Positions 27,930-38,368 of a DNA stretch of 64,000 nucleotides are shown in pieces. Below the pieces are notes generated by a model that saw only the letters and a program-made list of their open reading frames with translations, searched no databases and was not told the origin of the DNA. Numbering within the stretch: the stretch's first letter is position 1; every line of letters begins with the position of its first letter. A program made the translations under genes and the position numbers. The DNA comes from Bradyrhizobium sp. AT1 (GTDB lineage: Bacteria; Pseudomonadota; Alphaproteobacteria; Rhizobiales; Xanthobacteraceae). Location of the stretch: the NCBI RefSeq assembly GCF_001590795.1, contig NZ_JXDL01000001.1, forward strand, positions 6,127,836 through 6,191,835, read 5' to 3'.

Positions 27930-29264
27930 CTATGAGGCCGTGCTTCCACCCGGCTCCAGCGCCTCGCCGATCTCCAGTGGGTGGGCCATGGTCTGGTGCA
28001 GTGCCTCGCGGTCGAGCTCGCCTTCGGAGATGCTGATCACGACGCAGGCAACGCCGTTGCCGATCAGATTGGTCAGGGCGCGGCACTCGCTCATGAACTT
28101 GTCGATGCCGACCAGGATCGCGATCGACTGGATCGGGATGTCAGGCACGATCGAGAGCGTCGCGGCGAGCGTGATGAAGCCGGCCCCGGTGACGCCGGAA
28201 GCGCCTTTCGAGGTGATCATGGCGATGCCCAGGATGCCGAGCTCCTGCCAGATGGTCAGATGGGTGTTGGTCGCCTGCGCCAGGAACAGCGTCGCCAGCG
28301 TCATGTAGATGTTGGTGCCGTCGAGGTTGAAGCTGTAGCCGGTCGGGATCACGAGGCCCACCACCGAGCGCGAGGCGCCGAGATGCTCCATCTTCTGGAT
28401 CATCTGCGGCAGCACCGTCTCGGAGGACGAGGTGCCGAGCACGATCAAAAGCTCGTCCTTGATGTAGGCGATGAAGCGCAGGATCGAGAAGCCGGCAAGC
28501 CGGGCGATCGTGCCCAGCACGATCAACACGAACAGCATGCTGGTGAGATAGAACGTGCCGATCAGGGCGGCGAGGTTGAGCAGCGAGCCGAGGCCGTAGG
28601 CGCCGACGGTGAACGCCATCGCGCCGAACGCGCCGATCGGCGCGACGCGCACGATGATGCGGATGATGCCGAAGAACATCTTCGCGGCCTTGTCGATCGC
28701 GTCCGCAATGGGTTCCCCGGCCTTGCCGAGAAAGGCGATGGCGAAGCCCGACAGGATCGAGATCAGCAGCACCTGCAACAGATCACCGCGCGCGATCGCG
28801 CCCAGATAGCTGTCGGGAATGATCGCCATCAGATGGGCGACGATGCCGTCTTCATGGGCCTTGGTGACGTAGGTCGCCACCGATTTCGGATCGATCGTGG
28901 CGGGATCGATGTTGAAGCCGTGCCCGGGCTGCAGAACCTCGCCGACCAGCAGGCCGACGGCGAGCGCAATGGTCGAGACCGTCTCGAAATAGATCAGCGA
29001 TTTCAGCCCGACCCGGCCGACGCGCTTGAGGTCGCCCATCGAGGAGATGCCGTGCACCACGGTGCAGAAGATGACAGGCGCGATCATCATCTTGATCAGC
29101 GCGATGAAGCCGTCGCCGAGCGGCTTCAGCGCCTTGCCGAGATCGGGATACAGATAGCCGATGAGCACGCCGAGCGCGATCGCGATCAGGACCTGCACAT
29201 AGAGGATCTTGTACCAGGGCTGATGCCGGCGCTGGATGGCTGGCTGGATCGCGACTTGTGTCAT
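27930..29264 (-). CDS. dctA: C4-dicarboxylate transporter DctA
   Basis: A 444-residue sodium/proton:dicarboxylate symporter (glutamate transporter fold) for succinate, fumarate and malate across the inner membrane. The N-terminal [20 protein letters not shown] helix is visible, as are the conserved segments FVLGTSSSE-type (here [12 protein letters not shown]) and [16 protein letters not shown]. In rhizobia DctA feeds bacteroids. There is no dctBD pair next to it and no convincing sigma54 promoter in the upstream gap. It is divergent from the nucleobase permease. Confidence 0.93.
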   Translation of the reverse strand: MTQVAIQPAIQRRHQPWYKILYVQVLIAIALGVLIGYLYPDLGKALKPLGDGFIALIKMMIAPVIFCTVVHGISSMGDLKRVGRVGLKSLIYFETVSTIALAVGLLVGEVLQPGHGFNIDPATIDPKSVATYVTKAHEDGIVAHLMAIIPDSYLGAIARGDLLQVLLISILSGFAIAFLGKAGEPIADAIDKAAKMFFGIIRIIVRVAPIGAFGAMAFTVGAYGLGSLLNLAALIGTFYLTSMLFVLIVLGTIARLAGFSILRFIAYIKDELLIVLGTSSSETVLPQMIQKMEHLGASRSVVGLVIPTGYSFNLDGTNIYMTLATLFLAQATNTHLTIWQELGILGIAMITSKGASGVTGAGFITLAATLSIVPDIPIQSIAILVGIDKFMSECRALTNLIGNGVACVVISISEGELDREALHQTMAHPLEIGEALEPGGSTAS

Positions 29265-29291
29265 AGACTATGCCCCGGAACGTATCGATCT

Positions 29292-29321
29292 TGCAGGATT
29301 TGGATCGTGCAGGATTTGGAT
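29292..29321. promoter_or_regulatory. Tandem 14-bp direct repeat between dctA and the nucleobase permease
   Basis: TGCAGGATTTGGAT occurs twice, at 29292-29305 and 29308-29321, with 16-bp spacing (about 1.5 helical turns). It is 28 bp from the dctA start. A short dyad GTGAC-G-GTCAC follows at 29339-29349. Likely regulator-binding sites. Confidence 0.5.
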
Positions 29322-29419
29322 TGCATGGCCTGCACCATGTGACGGTCACCGCAGAAGTGACAATCACATTTTTGTCGGATCGCACGACGATCGATCGCTG
29401 CACCGCAATTGGGGGGAAC

Positions 29420-30739
29420 ATGGCGACTGCAACCGACTCCGACCGGCAACCGCAAGGCTATTTTCCGCGCTGGAAACTCAAGACCTCGGGCGTGATCATG
29501 CCGGAGGAGCGGTTGTCCTGGGGGCAGACCGCAGTGTCCGGTCTCCAGCATTGCGTCGCGATGTCGGGATCGACCATCATCGCGCCGTTGCTGATGGGGT
29601 TCGATCCCAATGTCGCGGTCCTGTTCTCCGGCATCGGCACGCTGATCTTCTTCGTCATCGTCGCCGGACGGGTGCCGAGCTATCTCGGCTCGAGCTTCGC
29701 GTTCATCGCGGTCGTCATTGCCGCCACCGGCTATGCCGGGCAGGGGCCGAACCCGAACCTGTCGGTTGCGCTCGGCGGCATCGTCGGCGCCGGGGTGCTG
29801 TACGGCGTGATCGCGCTGATCGTGATGTGGTCGGGGGTCGGCTGGGTCGAGCGGCTGCTGCCGCCGGCCGTCACCGGCGCCGTGGTCGCCGCGATCGGCC
29901 TCAACCTCGCGCCCGTGGCGGTGAAGGCGGTGAGCGCCAATGCGTTCGACACGGCAATCGGGCTCGCGACCGTTCTGATCATCGGCGTTGTTGCCGTGGC
30001 GGCTCCAGGCCTGTGGCGCAGGCTGCCGATCATCCTCGGCGCAATCGGCGGATATTTTCTGTATCTGCTGTTCGCGAATGGTCTCGGCTTCGGCAAGCCG
30101 ATCGACTTCACCCAGCTTTCGGCCGCGCCGTGGTTCGGGCTGCCGAATTTCACAGCGCCGACGTTCCAGGCCGATGCCATCTTCCTGATTGCGCCGGTTG
30201 CGGTCATCCTCGTCGCCGAGAACCTCGGTCATATCAAGGCTGTCGGCGCCATGACCGGCCGCAGCCTCGATGCCTATCTCGGCCGCGCCTTGTTCGCCGA
30301 CAGCCTGGCGACCATCGTCGCAGCCTGCGGCGGCGGCACCGGCGTCACCACCTATGCCGAGAATATCGGTGTCATGGCCGCGACCAAGGTCTATTCGACA
30401 TTGCTGTTTGCCTTCGCCGCCACGGTATCGATCCTGCTCGGATTCTCGCCGAAATTCGGCGCGCTGATCCTGTCGATCCCGGGCCCCGTCATCGGCGGCC
30501 TCTCGATCGTACTGTTCGGCCTGATCGCGGCGATGGCGGGCCGGATCTGGGTCGAGAACAAGGTCGACTTTGCAAATCCCGCAAACCTGATCACCGCGGC
30601 CGTGGCGTTGACCGCGGGCGCGGGCGACCTCACGCTCAAATTCGGTGCGTTCACCATCGGCGGGATCGGCACGGCAACCTTCGGCGCGATCATCCTCTAT
30701 CAGATCCTGACCTCGCCACTCGCGCGCCGCGCGGAATGA
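29420..30739 (+). CDS. NCS2 nucleobase:cation symporter (uracil/xanthine permease family)
   Basis: 439 residues with about 12-14 predicted helices. Family motifs: GLQHCVAMSGSTIIAPLLMG near the start, LVAENLGHIKAVGAMTGR in the middle (the Glu of helix 8 that contacts substrate) and GGTGVTTYAENIG (helix 10). This motif set is closest to the UraA/RutG branch. The ATG at 29420 follows GGGGGGAAC. It probably imports a pyrimidine or purine base. Confidence 0.9.
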   Translation: MATATDSDRQPQGYFPRWKLKTSGVIMPEERLSWGQTAVSGLQHCVAMSGSTIIAPLLMGFDPNVAVLFSGIGTLIFFVIVAGRVPSYLGSSFAFIAVVIAATGYAGQGPNPNLSVALGGIVGAGVLYGVIALIVMWSGVGWVERLLPPAVTGAVVAAIGLNLAPVAVKAVSANAFDTAIGLATVLIIGVVAVAAPGLWRRLPIILGAIGGYFLYLLFANGLGFGKPIDFTQLSAAPWFGLPNFTAPTFQADAIFLIAPVAVILVAENLGHIKAVGAMTGRSLDAYLGRALFADSLATIVAACGGGTGVTTYAENIGVMAATKVYSTLLFAFAATVSILLGFSPKFGALILSIPGPVIGGLSIVLFGLIAAMAGRIWVENKVDFANPANLITAAVALTAGAGDLTLKFGAFTIGGIGTATFGAIILYQILTSPLARRAE

Positions 30740-30810
30740 ATCCCAGCGATGCGCTGAGGGATGGAACAAAAGGCTGGTTCCATTCATGATGATGCATCTG
30801 GAGAGAACAC

Positions 30811-31647
30811 ATGCCGCAAACCGAACGCTCACGCTCCTTTCCCTCGCGCCTCGTCGGCCAATACGCGCTGGTGACCGGCGCCTCACAAGGCATTGGTCGG
30901 GCGGTTGCCGTCCGGCTTGCTCAGGAAGGGGCAACCGTCGCCATCAATTATTTCGAGCACGAGGAGCGGGCCGAGGAGACGCGCGCGCTCGCGCGGGCCG
31001 CTTCGCGCGATCGCGGTCACGGCGAGCCCGATCATTGCATCGTCAAGGCCAATGTCGGCAACGAGCAGGACATCGCCGCGATGTTCGAGACGGTCCTGTC
31101 GCGCTTCAAGCGCCTCGACTGTCTGGTCAACAACGCCGGCTTCCAGAAGGAATCGCCGAGCGAGGCGCTCGACGTCGAAACCTATCGCCGGATCATCGAC
31201 GTCAACCTGAACGGCGCCGTGCTCTGCGCGCAGAAGGCACTCGCGCATTTCGTTGCGCGCGGCGGAGGCGGCAGCATCATCAACTGCTCCAGCGTCCACC
31301 AGATCATTCCCAAGCCCGGCTATCTCGCCTACTCGATCAGCAAGGGCGGCATGGCCAATCTGACGCGCACGCTGGCGCTGGAGTTCGCCGGCCGCGGGAT
31401 TCGCGTCAACGCCGTGGGTCCCGGCGCGATCGACACGCCGATCAACGAGGCCTGGACCGGCGACCCCGAGAAGCGCGGCGTCGTCACCTCGCACATTCCC
31501 ATGGGACGCGTCGGCGCGCCGGAGGAGATCGCCGCCGTGTTCGCCTTCCTCGCCTCCGACGATGCGAGCTACATCACCGGGCAGACCCTCTACGCCTGCG
31601 GAGGCCTGACGCTGTTCCCCGAGTTTCGGGACAATTGGGCGAGCTGA
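30811..31647 (+). CDS. Short-chain dehydrogenase/reductase
   Basis: A 278-residue classical SDR: cofactor motif GASQGIGRAVA, NNAG in VNNAGFQKE, and catalytic YSISKGG with Ser of NCSS. It resembles glucose/sugar 1-dehydrogenases (PSEALDVETYRRIIDVNLNG, then IPMGRVGAPEEIAAVFAFL). The actual substrate is unknown. It follows the permease by 71 bp on the same strand. Confidence 0.88.
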   Translation: MPQTERSRSFPSRLVGQYALVTGASQGIGRAVAVRLAQEGATVAINYFEHEERAEETRALARAASRDRGHGEPDHCIVKANVGNEQDIAAMFETVLSRFKRLDCLVNNAGFQKESPSEALDVETYRRIIDVNLNGAVLCAQKALAHFVARGGGGSIINCSSVHQIIPKPGYLAYSISKGGMANLTRTLALEFAGRGIRVNAVGPGAIDTPINEAWTGDPEKRGVVTSHIPMGRVGAPEEIAAVFAFLASDDASYITGQTLYACGGLTLFPEFRDNWAS

Positions 31648-31763
31648 AGACAAATTCGGTCCGTGGGATGGTGGTCGGGGTCGGATAGGGAGCTGCGGCG
31701 CCGTGTGCTATCGACCGTGGAGGGCGCTGCCGCTATTGGCAGGCGCCGACACGTGAAGGCCTC

Positions 31764-33563
31764 GTGACCACAAATATCAACATCAACGCCTATAGCGACG
31801 CGTTGGTGGTCCTCGGGACCGCCGGCGTCGTGGTGCCCATGGTCCGCCATTGGGGCATCAATCCCGTGCTCGGCTATCTCGGCGCCGGCGCCATTCTCGG
31901 TCCGCTCGGCCTGGGCTCGCTGGTTCGCGACATCCCGTTCCTGTACTGGTTCACGGTGACGGACGCGCAGAACGTCGAGGGCATCGCCAATCTCGGCATC
32001 GTGTTCCTGCTCTTCCTGATCGGGCTCGAATTATCATTCCGTCGGCTCGTCACGATGCGGCGCCTGGTGTTCGGGCTCGGCGGCCTGCAGGTGCTGGCGA
32101 CGTCCGCGGCGATCTCGGCCGCGGCGCTGTTCTTCGGGCAGAGCTCCGACACCGCCGTCATCCTCGGCGCCAGCCTTGCGCTGTCCTCGACGGCGATCGT
32201 GCTGGAGCTTCTGTCGAGCGAGAAGCGGCTTGCGACCACGACCGGGCGCGCCAGCTTCGCGGTGCTGCTGGCCCAGGACCTTGCCGTGGTTCCCATCCTG
32301 GTGTTCGTCGCGGTGCTCGGCGCAGGCGGTGGCGGCTCCCTGCTGACGCATATCTCCAGCGCGATCCTGAAGGCGGTCTTGGCGGTCGCTTTTCTCATTC
32401 TGGTCGGACGGCTGCTGATGCGCCCGCTCTTCCAGATGGTCGCGGGCACCCATTCGACGGAGCTGTTCGTCGCCGCGACCTTGTTCGTCATCGTCGGCGC
32501 GGGGCTTGCCGCGCACCAGGCTGGGCTGTCGATGGCGCTCGGCGCCTTCGTTGCGGGGCTGATGCTGGCGGAAACGGAGTATGGCAAGGCCATCGAAGCC
32601 ACTGTCGAGCCGTTCAAGGGCCTGCTGCTCGGCATCTTCTTTTTCACCGTCGGCATGGCCATCGATTTCAGGGTGTTCATGCGCGAGCCCGGCTGGCTGC
32701 TCGCCGCCGTGCTCGGCATTCTCGCCGGCAAGGCGATAGTGCTCATCCTGCTTGGCCGCCTCTTCAGGCTGTCGTGGCCGGCCGCGATCGAGATCGGCTT
32801 CCTGCTCGGGCCCGTCGGCGAATTCGCGTTCGTCAGCATCGGAATGGCAGCGGCCGCCGGCTTGATCGAGCCGCGCGTATCGGGGTTCGCCGTTGCCGTC
32901 ACCGCCGTGACGATGGCGTTGACACCTCTCTTGAACATGCTCGCACAGCGATTGGCCGCGAAGCTGAGGAGCGAGCGCACGCCCGATCCCGAACTCGCGG
33001 TGCGGCCGCCCGGCGACCGGGCGCAGGCGATCGTGGTCGGCTACGGCCGCGTCGGGAAAGTCGTCTGCTCTCTGTTGATCAGCCATGGGCTGAACTGCAT
33101 CGCGGTCGATCATGAAGCGGTCGCCGTCGCCCGCGACCGGCGCGATGGTCACAAGGTCTATTTTGGCGATGCGACGGAGCCGGGTTTCCTCGAAGCTTGC
33201 GGCCTGATGCAGGCCACCGGCGTGATCATCACCATTCAATCGCGGACGGCCATCGACGCCGTCGTCGAGCGCATCCGCGCGGTGCGGCCGGACATCCTGA
33301 TTGTCTCGCGTGCGCGGGACGCCGATCACGCCCGCCATCTCTATGCGATCGGCGCAACCGATGCGGTGCCGGAAACCATCGAGGCGAGCCTGCAACTGTC
33401 CGAGGCCGCGCTGGTGGGCCTCGGCGTTGCGGTCGGCCATGCGATCGCCTCGGTGCATGAGAAGCGGGACGAATTCCGGCTGACATTGCAGCAGGCCGCC
33501 CGCATCGCTGGATCCGAGAAAGTTCGCCCGCTCGATCTCACGGGACGCCGGTCCCCGCGATAG
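31764..33563 (+). CDS. CPA2-type cation:proton antiporter with TrkA-N domain (KefB/C-like)
   Basis: 599 residues. The first 400 form a Na+/H+ exchanger-like membrane domain of about 12 helices (GYLGAGAILGPLGLG, FLIGLELS, LGAFVAGLMLAETEY). Residues about 415-530 are a TrkA-N/RCK domain with nucleotide-binding IVVGYGRVGKVV. Such proteins exchange K+ or Na+ for H+ under nucleotide or glutathione control. The start is GTG at 31764. No KefF/G-type accessory protein is adjacent. Confidence 0.9.
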   Translation: MTTNININAYSDALVVLGTAGVVVPMVRHWGINPVLGYLGAGAILGPLGLGSLVRDIPFLYWFTVTDAQNVEGIANLGIVFLLFLIGLELSFRRLVTMRRLVFGLGGLQVLATSAAISAAALFFGQSSDTAVILGASLALSSTAIVLELLSSEKRLATTTGRASFAVLLAQDLAVVPILVFVAVLGAGGGGSLLTHISSAILKAVLAVAFLILVGRLLMRPLFQMVAGTHSTELFVAATLFVIVGAGLAAHQAGLSMALGAFVAGLMLAETEYGKAIEATVEPFKGLLLGIFFFTVGMAIDFRVFMREPGWLLAAVLGILAGKAIVLILLGRLFRLSWPAAIEIGFLLGPVGEFAFVSIGMAAAAGLIEPRVSGFAVAVTAVTMALTPLLNMLAQRLAAKLRSERTPDPELAVRPPGDRAQAIVVGYGRVGKVVCSLLISHGLNCIAVDHEAVAVARDRRDGHKVYFGDATEPGFLEACGLMQATGVIITIQSRTAIDAVVERIRAVRPDILIVSRARDADHARHLYAIGATDAVPETIEASLQLSEAALVGLGVAVGHAIASVHEKRDEFRLTLQQAARIAGSEKVRPLDLTGRRSPR

Positions 33564-33629
33564 CCCCCTTCGTTTACGGCGGGCTGCAATGATCTGGCAA
33601 AACCCGCCTGCGCGAACTACATCTGCGCC

Positions 33630-34451
33630 ATGACCCATGCTTCGCCGGCAGCCCCTCCGCTCCAGGATTTCGTCGAACGACACGAGCGCTTGTTCGTGCT
33701 GACCGGCGCCGGCTGCAGTACCAATTCGGGCATTCCCGATTATCGCGACAGCAACGGCAATTGGAAGCGGACCCAGCCGGTCAACTTTCAGTCCTTCATG
33801 TCGGACGACCATACGCGCCGGCGCTATTGGGCGCGCAGCCTGATCGGCTGGCGGCGGTTCGGCCAGGCGAAGCCGAACGACGCGCATCACGCGCTCGCGC
33901 GGCTCGAGGCGAGTGGGCGCTGCGAGATGCTGCTGACCCAGAACGTCGACCGGCTGCATCAATCCGCCGGCCACCGCCAGGTGATCGACCTGCACGGCCG
34001 GCTCGACCTGGTCCGCTGCATGGGCTGCGACCGCAAGATGCCGCGCGATGAATTTCAGCACGCGCTCGGCCGCGCCAATGCCGCATGGCTGACGCTCGAT
34101 GCCACCGATGCGCCCGATGGCGACGCCGATCTGGAGCACGAGGATTTTTCGTCCTTCCAGGTGCCTGCTTGCGAAGCCTGCGGCGGCATCCTCAAGCCCG
34201 ATGTCGTGTTCTTCGGCGAGAACGTCCCCCGTGACATCGTCACCACCGCTCAGGATCATCTTGCAAAGGCCGATGCGATGCTGATCGTCGGCTCCTCGCT
34301 GATGGTCTATTCCGGCTTCCGCTTCGTGCAGGCTGCCGCGCAGCGCAACATTCCGATCGCGGCGGTCAATCTCGGTCGCACCCGGGCCGACGATCTGCTG
34401 ACGCTCAAGGTCGAGGAGCGCTGCGAAGCGGCGCTTGCATTCCTGCTCTGA
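33630..34451 (+). CDS. Sir2-family NAD-dependent deacylase
   Basis: 273 residues. NAD-binding GAGCSTNSGIPDYRD, TQNVDRLHQSAGH with the catalytic His region LHGRLD, and two zinc Cys pairs (CMGC and CEACGG, widely spaced) are present. It removes acyl groups from lysines, forming O-acyl-ADP-ribose and nicotinamide. Its linker between the Cys pairs is longer than in CobB. It follows the antiporter by 66 bp; no functional link is evident. Confidence 0.93.
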   Translation: MTHASPAAPPLQDFVERHERLFVLTGAGCSTNSGIPDYRDSNGNWKRTQPVNFQSFMSDDHTRRRYWARSLIGWRRFGQAKPNDAHHALARLEASGRCEMLLTQNVDRLHQSAGHRQVIDLHGRLDLVRCMGCDRKMPRDEFQHALGRANAAWLTLDATDAPDGDADLEHEDFSSFQVPACEACGGILKPDVVFFGENVPRDIVTTAQDHLAKADAMLIVGSSLMVYSGFRFVQAAAQRNIPIAAVNLGRTRADDLLTLKVEERCEAALAFLL

Positions 34452-34589
34452 TCGCGCGGGCGGCGAACACGCCTTGCCTATTGCATAGGTGCCAAGCAGA
34501 ATGGCTGGGCGCAGCGTTCTTCGTCATCCATGGCATGGAAATTGCTGCGTTTTCGACGACAGTTTCGATGATCAGCCGGAGAATTTGGA

Positions 34590-36674
34590 ATGCTTGAGGG
34601 AGCCGAGGTGCGGCTTGCCGTTGATATCGGTGGCACGTTCACCGACATCGTGCTGGACGTGGGTGAGGTGCGCAAAACGCGCAAGCTGCTGACGACGCCG
34701 CAGCGGCCCGAGCAGGCGGTGCTGGATGGCATGCGTCTCATTCTCACGGATGCGCGTGCCCATATCAGCGACATCGACGTCTTCATTCACGGCACCACGC
34801 TCGCGACCAACGCCATCATCGAGCGTCGTGGCGCGAAAACCGCGCTGATTGCGACCGAAGGCTTTCGCGACGTGCTCGATATCGGTACCGAGAGCCGCTA
34901 CGACCAATACGATCTCGGCATCGACAAGCCGCGGCCGCTGGCGCCGCGATCCCTGCGTTTCACCGTGCCCGAGCGCGTCGACGCCCACGGTGCCGTCCGT
35001 CTCCCGCTCGACGAAGCGTCGGTGCGCGCACTCGCGCCGAAATTGCGCGAGCTGGGTGTCGAAAGTGTCGCGATCGCCTTCCTGCACTCCTATGCCAATC
35101 CCGAGCACGAGCGCCGCGCAGCCGCGATCCTGACCGAGGAGATGCCCGGCATCTCCGTGACGGTGTCGTCCGCCGTCTGTCCCGAGATTCGCGAGTATGA
35201 GCGCACATCGACGGCGGTCGCGAACGCCTATGTGCAACCCCTGATCGACGGTTATCTCGCCCGCATGGCCGACGCCTTGCAGGTCGAGCAGTTCCGCGGC
35301 GCGATCTACCTCGTCACGTCAGGCGGTGGCGTCACCTCGATCGAGACGGCGCGGCGCTTTCCGGTGCGCCTCGTCGAGTCCGGGCCTGCCGGCGGCGCGA
35401 TCTTCGCGGCGCAGATCGCGGCAAGGCTCGGCGAGAGCAAGGTGCTGTCCTTCGACATGGGCGGCACCACCGCGAAGATCTGCCTGATCGAGAAATACCA
35501 GCCCGAGACCTCGCGCGTGTTCGAGGTCGATCGCGCCGCGCGCTTCCTCAAGGGCTCCGGCCTGCCGGTGCGCATTCCCGTGATCGAGATGGTCGAGATC
35601 GGCGCCGGCGGCGGTTCGATCGCCCATGTCGACGCGATGAAGCGCGTCACCGTCGGCCCGGAGAGCGCCTCCTCGGAGCCCGGCCCCGCCTGCTACGGCC
35701 GCGGCGGGCAGCGTCCGGCGGTGACGGATGCGGACGTCGCGCTCGGCATGATCGATCCCGACGCCTTCGCCGGTGGCACGATCAAGCTCGATCCGGAGCT
35801 TTCTAAAAAGGCTTTGTTGAGCAGTGTGGGCGAACCGCTCGGCCTGTCCGCGGAAACCGCGGCCTATGCGGTGCACGAGGTCGTCTGCGAGAACATGGCG
35901 AGTGCGGCGCGCGTCCATGCGGTCGAGCGCGGCGAGATCGTCGGCCAGCACACGCTGATCGCCTTTGGCGGCGCGGCGCCGCTGCATGCGGCGCGCGTCG
36001 CCGAGAAGATCGGCGTCTCGCGCGTGATCGTGCCGTCGAATGCCGGTGTGGGCTCGGCCGTCGGCTTCCTGGCAGCGCCAATCGCTTACGAGCTGGTGCG
36101 CAGCCGTCACGTCCGGCTCGACGATTTCGACACCGAGGCGGTCTCCGACCTCCTGCAGGAGATGGTGACCGAAGCGCGGGCGCTGGTCGAACCTGGCGCG
36201 GCCGGTGCGCCGGTGCGCGAACGTCGTTCCGCCTTCATGCGTTATGTCGGCCAGGGCCATGAGATCTCGGTCGAGCTGCCGAACCGGCGGCTGACCGCAG
36301 CCGATCTCGCGGGCCTGCGCCAGAAGTTCGAGGCGGACTATTCCGCGATGTTCGAGCGGTCGATCCCGGGCGCGGCAATCGAGGTGCTGAGCTGGTCGGT
36401 GCTCGCCACCACCGATGCCCGCAATCCATCCGCCGTCGCCGCGGTCGCGCGCAAGCCGGCGGGCAAGGCGAGCGGCAGCCGCAAATTCTTCGACGGCCGA
36501 GCCGGCGAGGTGATCGAGATCCCGCTCTATCGCCGCGAGGACATGGCGCCGGGTGCGACCATCGCGGGCCCCGCCGTGATCGCGGAGGACGAAACCTCCA
36601 CCTTCGTCTCCAATAGTTTCGACGCTCACATCGACGGTGCCGGCAGCATCGTCATGGAACGAAAGGCGGCCTGA
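34590..36674 (+). CDS. hyuA: Hydantoinase/oxoprolinase subunit A
   Basis: 694 residues. N-terminal actin-like ATPase region VDIGGTFTDIVLDVG and the second phosphate-binding block FDMGGTTAKICL identify the HyuA/5-oxoprolinase alpha family, which opens hydantoins or 5-oxoproline with ATP hydrolysis. ESGPAGGAIFAA and GPACYGRGG are also typical. The B subunit begins 2 bp after its stop, and a TRAP transporter follows, so the pair and the importer form one catabolic operon. Confidence 0.92.
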   Translation: MLEGAEVRLAVDIGGTFTDIVLDVGEVRKTRKLLTTPQRPEQAVLDGMRLILTDARAHISDIDVFIHGTTLATNAIIERRGAKTALIATEGFRDVLDIGTESRYDQYDLGIDKPRPLAPRSLRFTVPERVDAHGAVRLPLDEASVRALAPKLRELGVESVAIAFLHSYANPEHERRAAAILTEEMPGISVTVSSAVCPEIREYERTSTAVANAYVQPLIDGYLARMADALQVEQFRGAIYLVTSGGGVTSIETARRFPVRLVESGPAGGAIFAAQIAARLGESKVLSFDMGGTTAKICLIEKYQPETSRVFEVDRAARFLKGSGLPVRIPVIEMVEIGAGGGSIAHVDAMKRVTVGPESASSEPGPACYGRGGQRPAVTDADVALGMIDPDAFAGGTIKLDPELSKKALLSSVGEPLGLSAETAAYAVHEVVCENMASAARVHAVERGEIVGQHTLIAFGGAAPLHAARVAEKIGVSRVIVPSNAGVGSAVGFLAAPIAYELVRSRHVRLDDFDTEAVSDLLQEMVTEARALVEPGAAGAPVRERRSAFMRYVGQGHEISVELPNRRLTAADLAGLRQKFEADYSAMFERSIPGAAIEVLSWSVLATTDARNPSAVAAVARKPAGKASGSRKFFDGRAGEVIEIPLYRREDMAPGATIAGPAVIAEDETSTFVSNSFDAHIDGAGSIVMERKAA

Positions 36675-36676
36675 TC

Positions 36677-38335
36677 ATGAGCAAGGCAAATGGCGCGAGC
36701 CTGATCGACCTTCAGATCATGTGGCACCGGCTGATCGCCGTGGTCGAAGAACAGGCGCAGGTGCTGCTCCGCACCGCCTTCAGCCCGATCGTGCGCGAAT
36801 GCGGCGATCTCTCTGCCGGCGTGTTCGACCTCAAGGGGCGGATGCTGGCGCAGGCGGTGACCGGCACGCCCGGCCACGTCAACTCGATGGCGGAATCGGT
36901 CAAGCACTTCATCGCTCACTTCCCGATCGAGACGATGAAGGAGGGCGATGCCTACATCACCAACGATCCCTGGATGGGCACCGGCCATCTCAACGACTTC
37001 GTCGTCACCACGCCCTGCTTCAAGGACGGCAAGCCGGTGGCGCTGTTCTCCTGCACCAGCCATCTCATGGACATCGGCGGCATCGGCTTCGGCCCTGATG
37101 CCACCGATGTGTTCATGGAGGGGCTCTACATCCCCATGCTGAAGCTGATCGACCAGGGCGTCGTCAACGAGACGCTGATGGCGATGATCCGCACCAACAC
37201 GCGCCTGCCGATCGACACCGAGGGCGACACCTATTCGCTGGCCGGCTGCAACGACGTCGGCTGCGAACGCCTGGTCGAGATGATGAGCGAGTTCGGCATC
37301 GACACGCTCGACGAGCTCGGCGATTACATCTGCGAGCGCTCGCGCGAGGCGGTGCTGGCCGAGATCGCCAAGCTACCGAAGGGCAGCTGGCGCAACACCA
37401 TGGTGGTCGACGGCTACGACGCGCCGGTGACGCTGGCCGCGACGCTGACGATCTCGGACACGGGCATCCATGTCGATTTCGACGGCACCTCGGCGGCCTC
37501 CAAGTTCGGCATCAACGTGCCGATGTCCTACACTACCGCTTACACGGTGTTCGGCCTCGGCTGCGTCGTCGCCTCGCAGATCCCCAACAATGCCGGCTCG
37601 CTGTCGCCCCTCACGGTGTCGGCGCCTCCAGGCGCGATCCTCAATGCGCCGAAGCCCGCACCCGTGGCGTCGCGTCACATCATCGGCCAGATGCTGCCCG
37701 ACGTCGTGTTCGGCTGCCTGCGCCAGATCATTCCCGAGCGCGTCCCCGCCGAAGGCACCTCGTGCCTGTGGAATCTCAACGTCCGCGGCCAGACGCGCAG
37801 CGGCGTCGGCGGCAATTACGGGTTCTCGATGGCGGTGACCTCCAATGGCGGCACCGGCGCGCGCTTTGGCAAGGACGGCTTGTCGGCGACTGCTTACCCA
37901 AGCGGCGTGCGCGGCACGCCGGTCGAGATCGCGGAGACGCAGACGCCTTTGATCTTCTGGCGCAAGGAGCTGCGTCCGGATTCCGGCGGGGCCGGCCGCA
38001 CCCGCGGCGGCCTCGGCCAGATCATCGAGGTCGGCAGCGGCGTCGATGCGCCGTTCGACATCCTGGCGGCGTTCGACCGCATCGACCATCCGCCGCGCGG
38101 ACGCGATGGCGGCAAGAACGGCGAGGCCGGCTATGTCGGCCTCAAATCAGGCAAGAAGCTGCGTGGCAAAGGCTTTCAGCAGGTGCCGCCGGACGATCGC
38201 CTCGTGGTGCTCACGCCCGGCGGTGCCGGCATCGGCGCGCCGACCGAGCGCGATCGCGCGGCGGTCAAGGAGGACATCGAAAGCGGACTCGTGTCCGTCG
38301 GCAATGCGGCTGCAGTCTATGGGTATGCGCGCTGA
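36677..38335 (+). CDS. hyuB: Hydantoinase/oxoprolinase subunit B
   Basis: 552 residues, the usual HyuB length, matching from the N-terminus (LQIMWHRLIAVVEEQAQVLLRTAFSPIVRE) with NDPWMGTGHLNDF and the C-terminal RDGGKNGEAG. With HyuA it forms the heteromeric ATP-dependent cyclic-amide hydrolase. It is coupled to hyuA (2-bp gap) and followed 33 bp later by a TRAP binding protein gene. Confidence 0.93.
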   Translation: MSKANGASLIDLQIMWHRLIAVVEEQAQVLLRTAFSPIVRECGDLSAGVFDLKGRMLAQAVTGTPGHVNSMAESVKHFIAHFPIETMKEGDAYITNDPWMGTGHLNDFVVTTPCFKDGKPVALFSCTSHLMDIGGIGFGPDATDVFMEGLYIPMLKLIDQGVVNETLMAMIRTNTRLPIDTEGDTYSLAGCNDVGCERLVEMMSEFGIDTLDELGDYICERSREAVLAEIAKLPKGSWRNTMVVDGYDAPVTLAATLTISDTGIHVDFDGTSAASKFGINVPMSYTTAYTVFGLGCVVASQIPNNAGSLSPLTVSAPPGAILNAPKPAPVASRHIIGQMLPDVVFGCLRQIIPERVPAEGTSCLWNLNVRGQTRSGVGGNYGFSMAVTSNGGTGARFGKDGLSATAYPSGVRGTPVEIAETQTPLIFWRKELRPDSGGAGRTRGGLGQIIEVGSGVDAPFDILAAFDRIDHPPRGRDGGKNGEAGYVGLKSGKKLRGKGFQQVPPDDRLVVLTPGGAGIGAPTERDRAAVKEDIESGLVSVGNAAAVYGYAR

Positions 38336-38368
38336 TGCCTCAGCGCGCTTGGTCAACGGAGGGGCTTA

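Noticed and set aside
32034-34259. 741-codon open frame on the minus strand
   Set aside because: It is antisense to the antiporter and sirtuin genes and has an arginine- and histidine-rich composition typical of GC-rich shadow frames.
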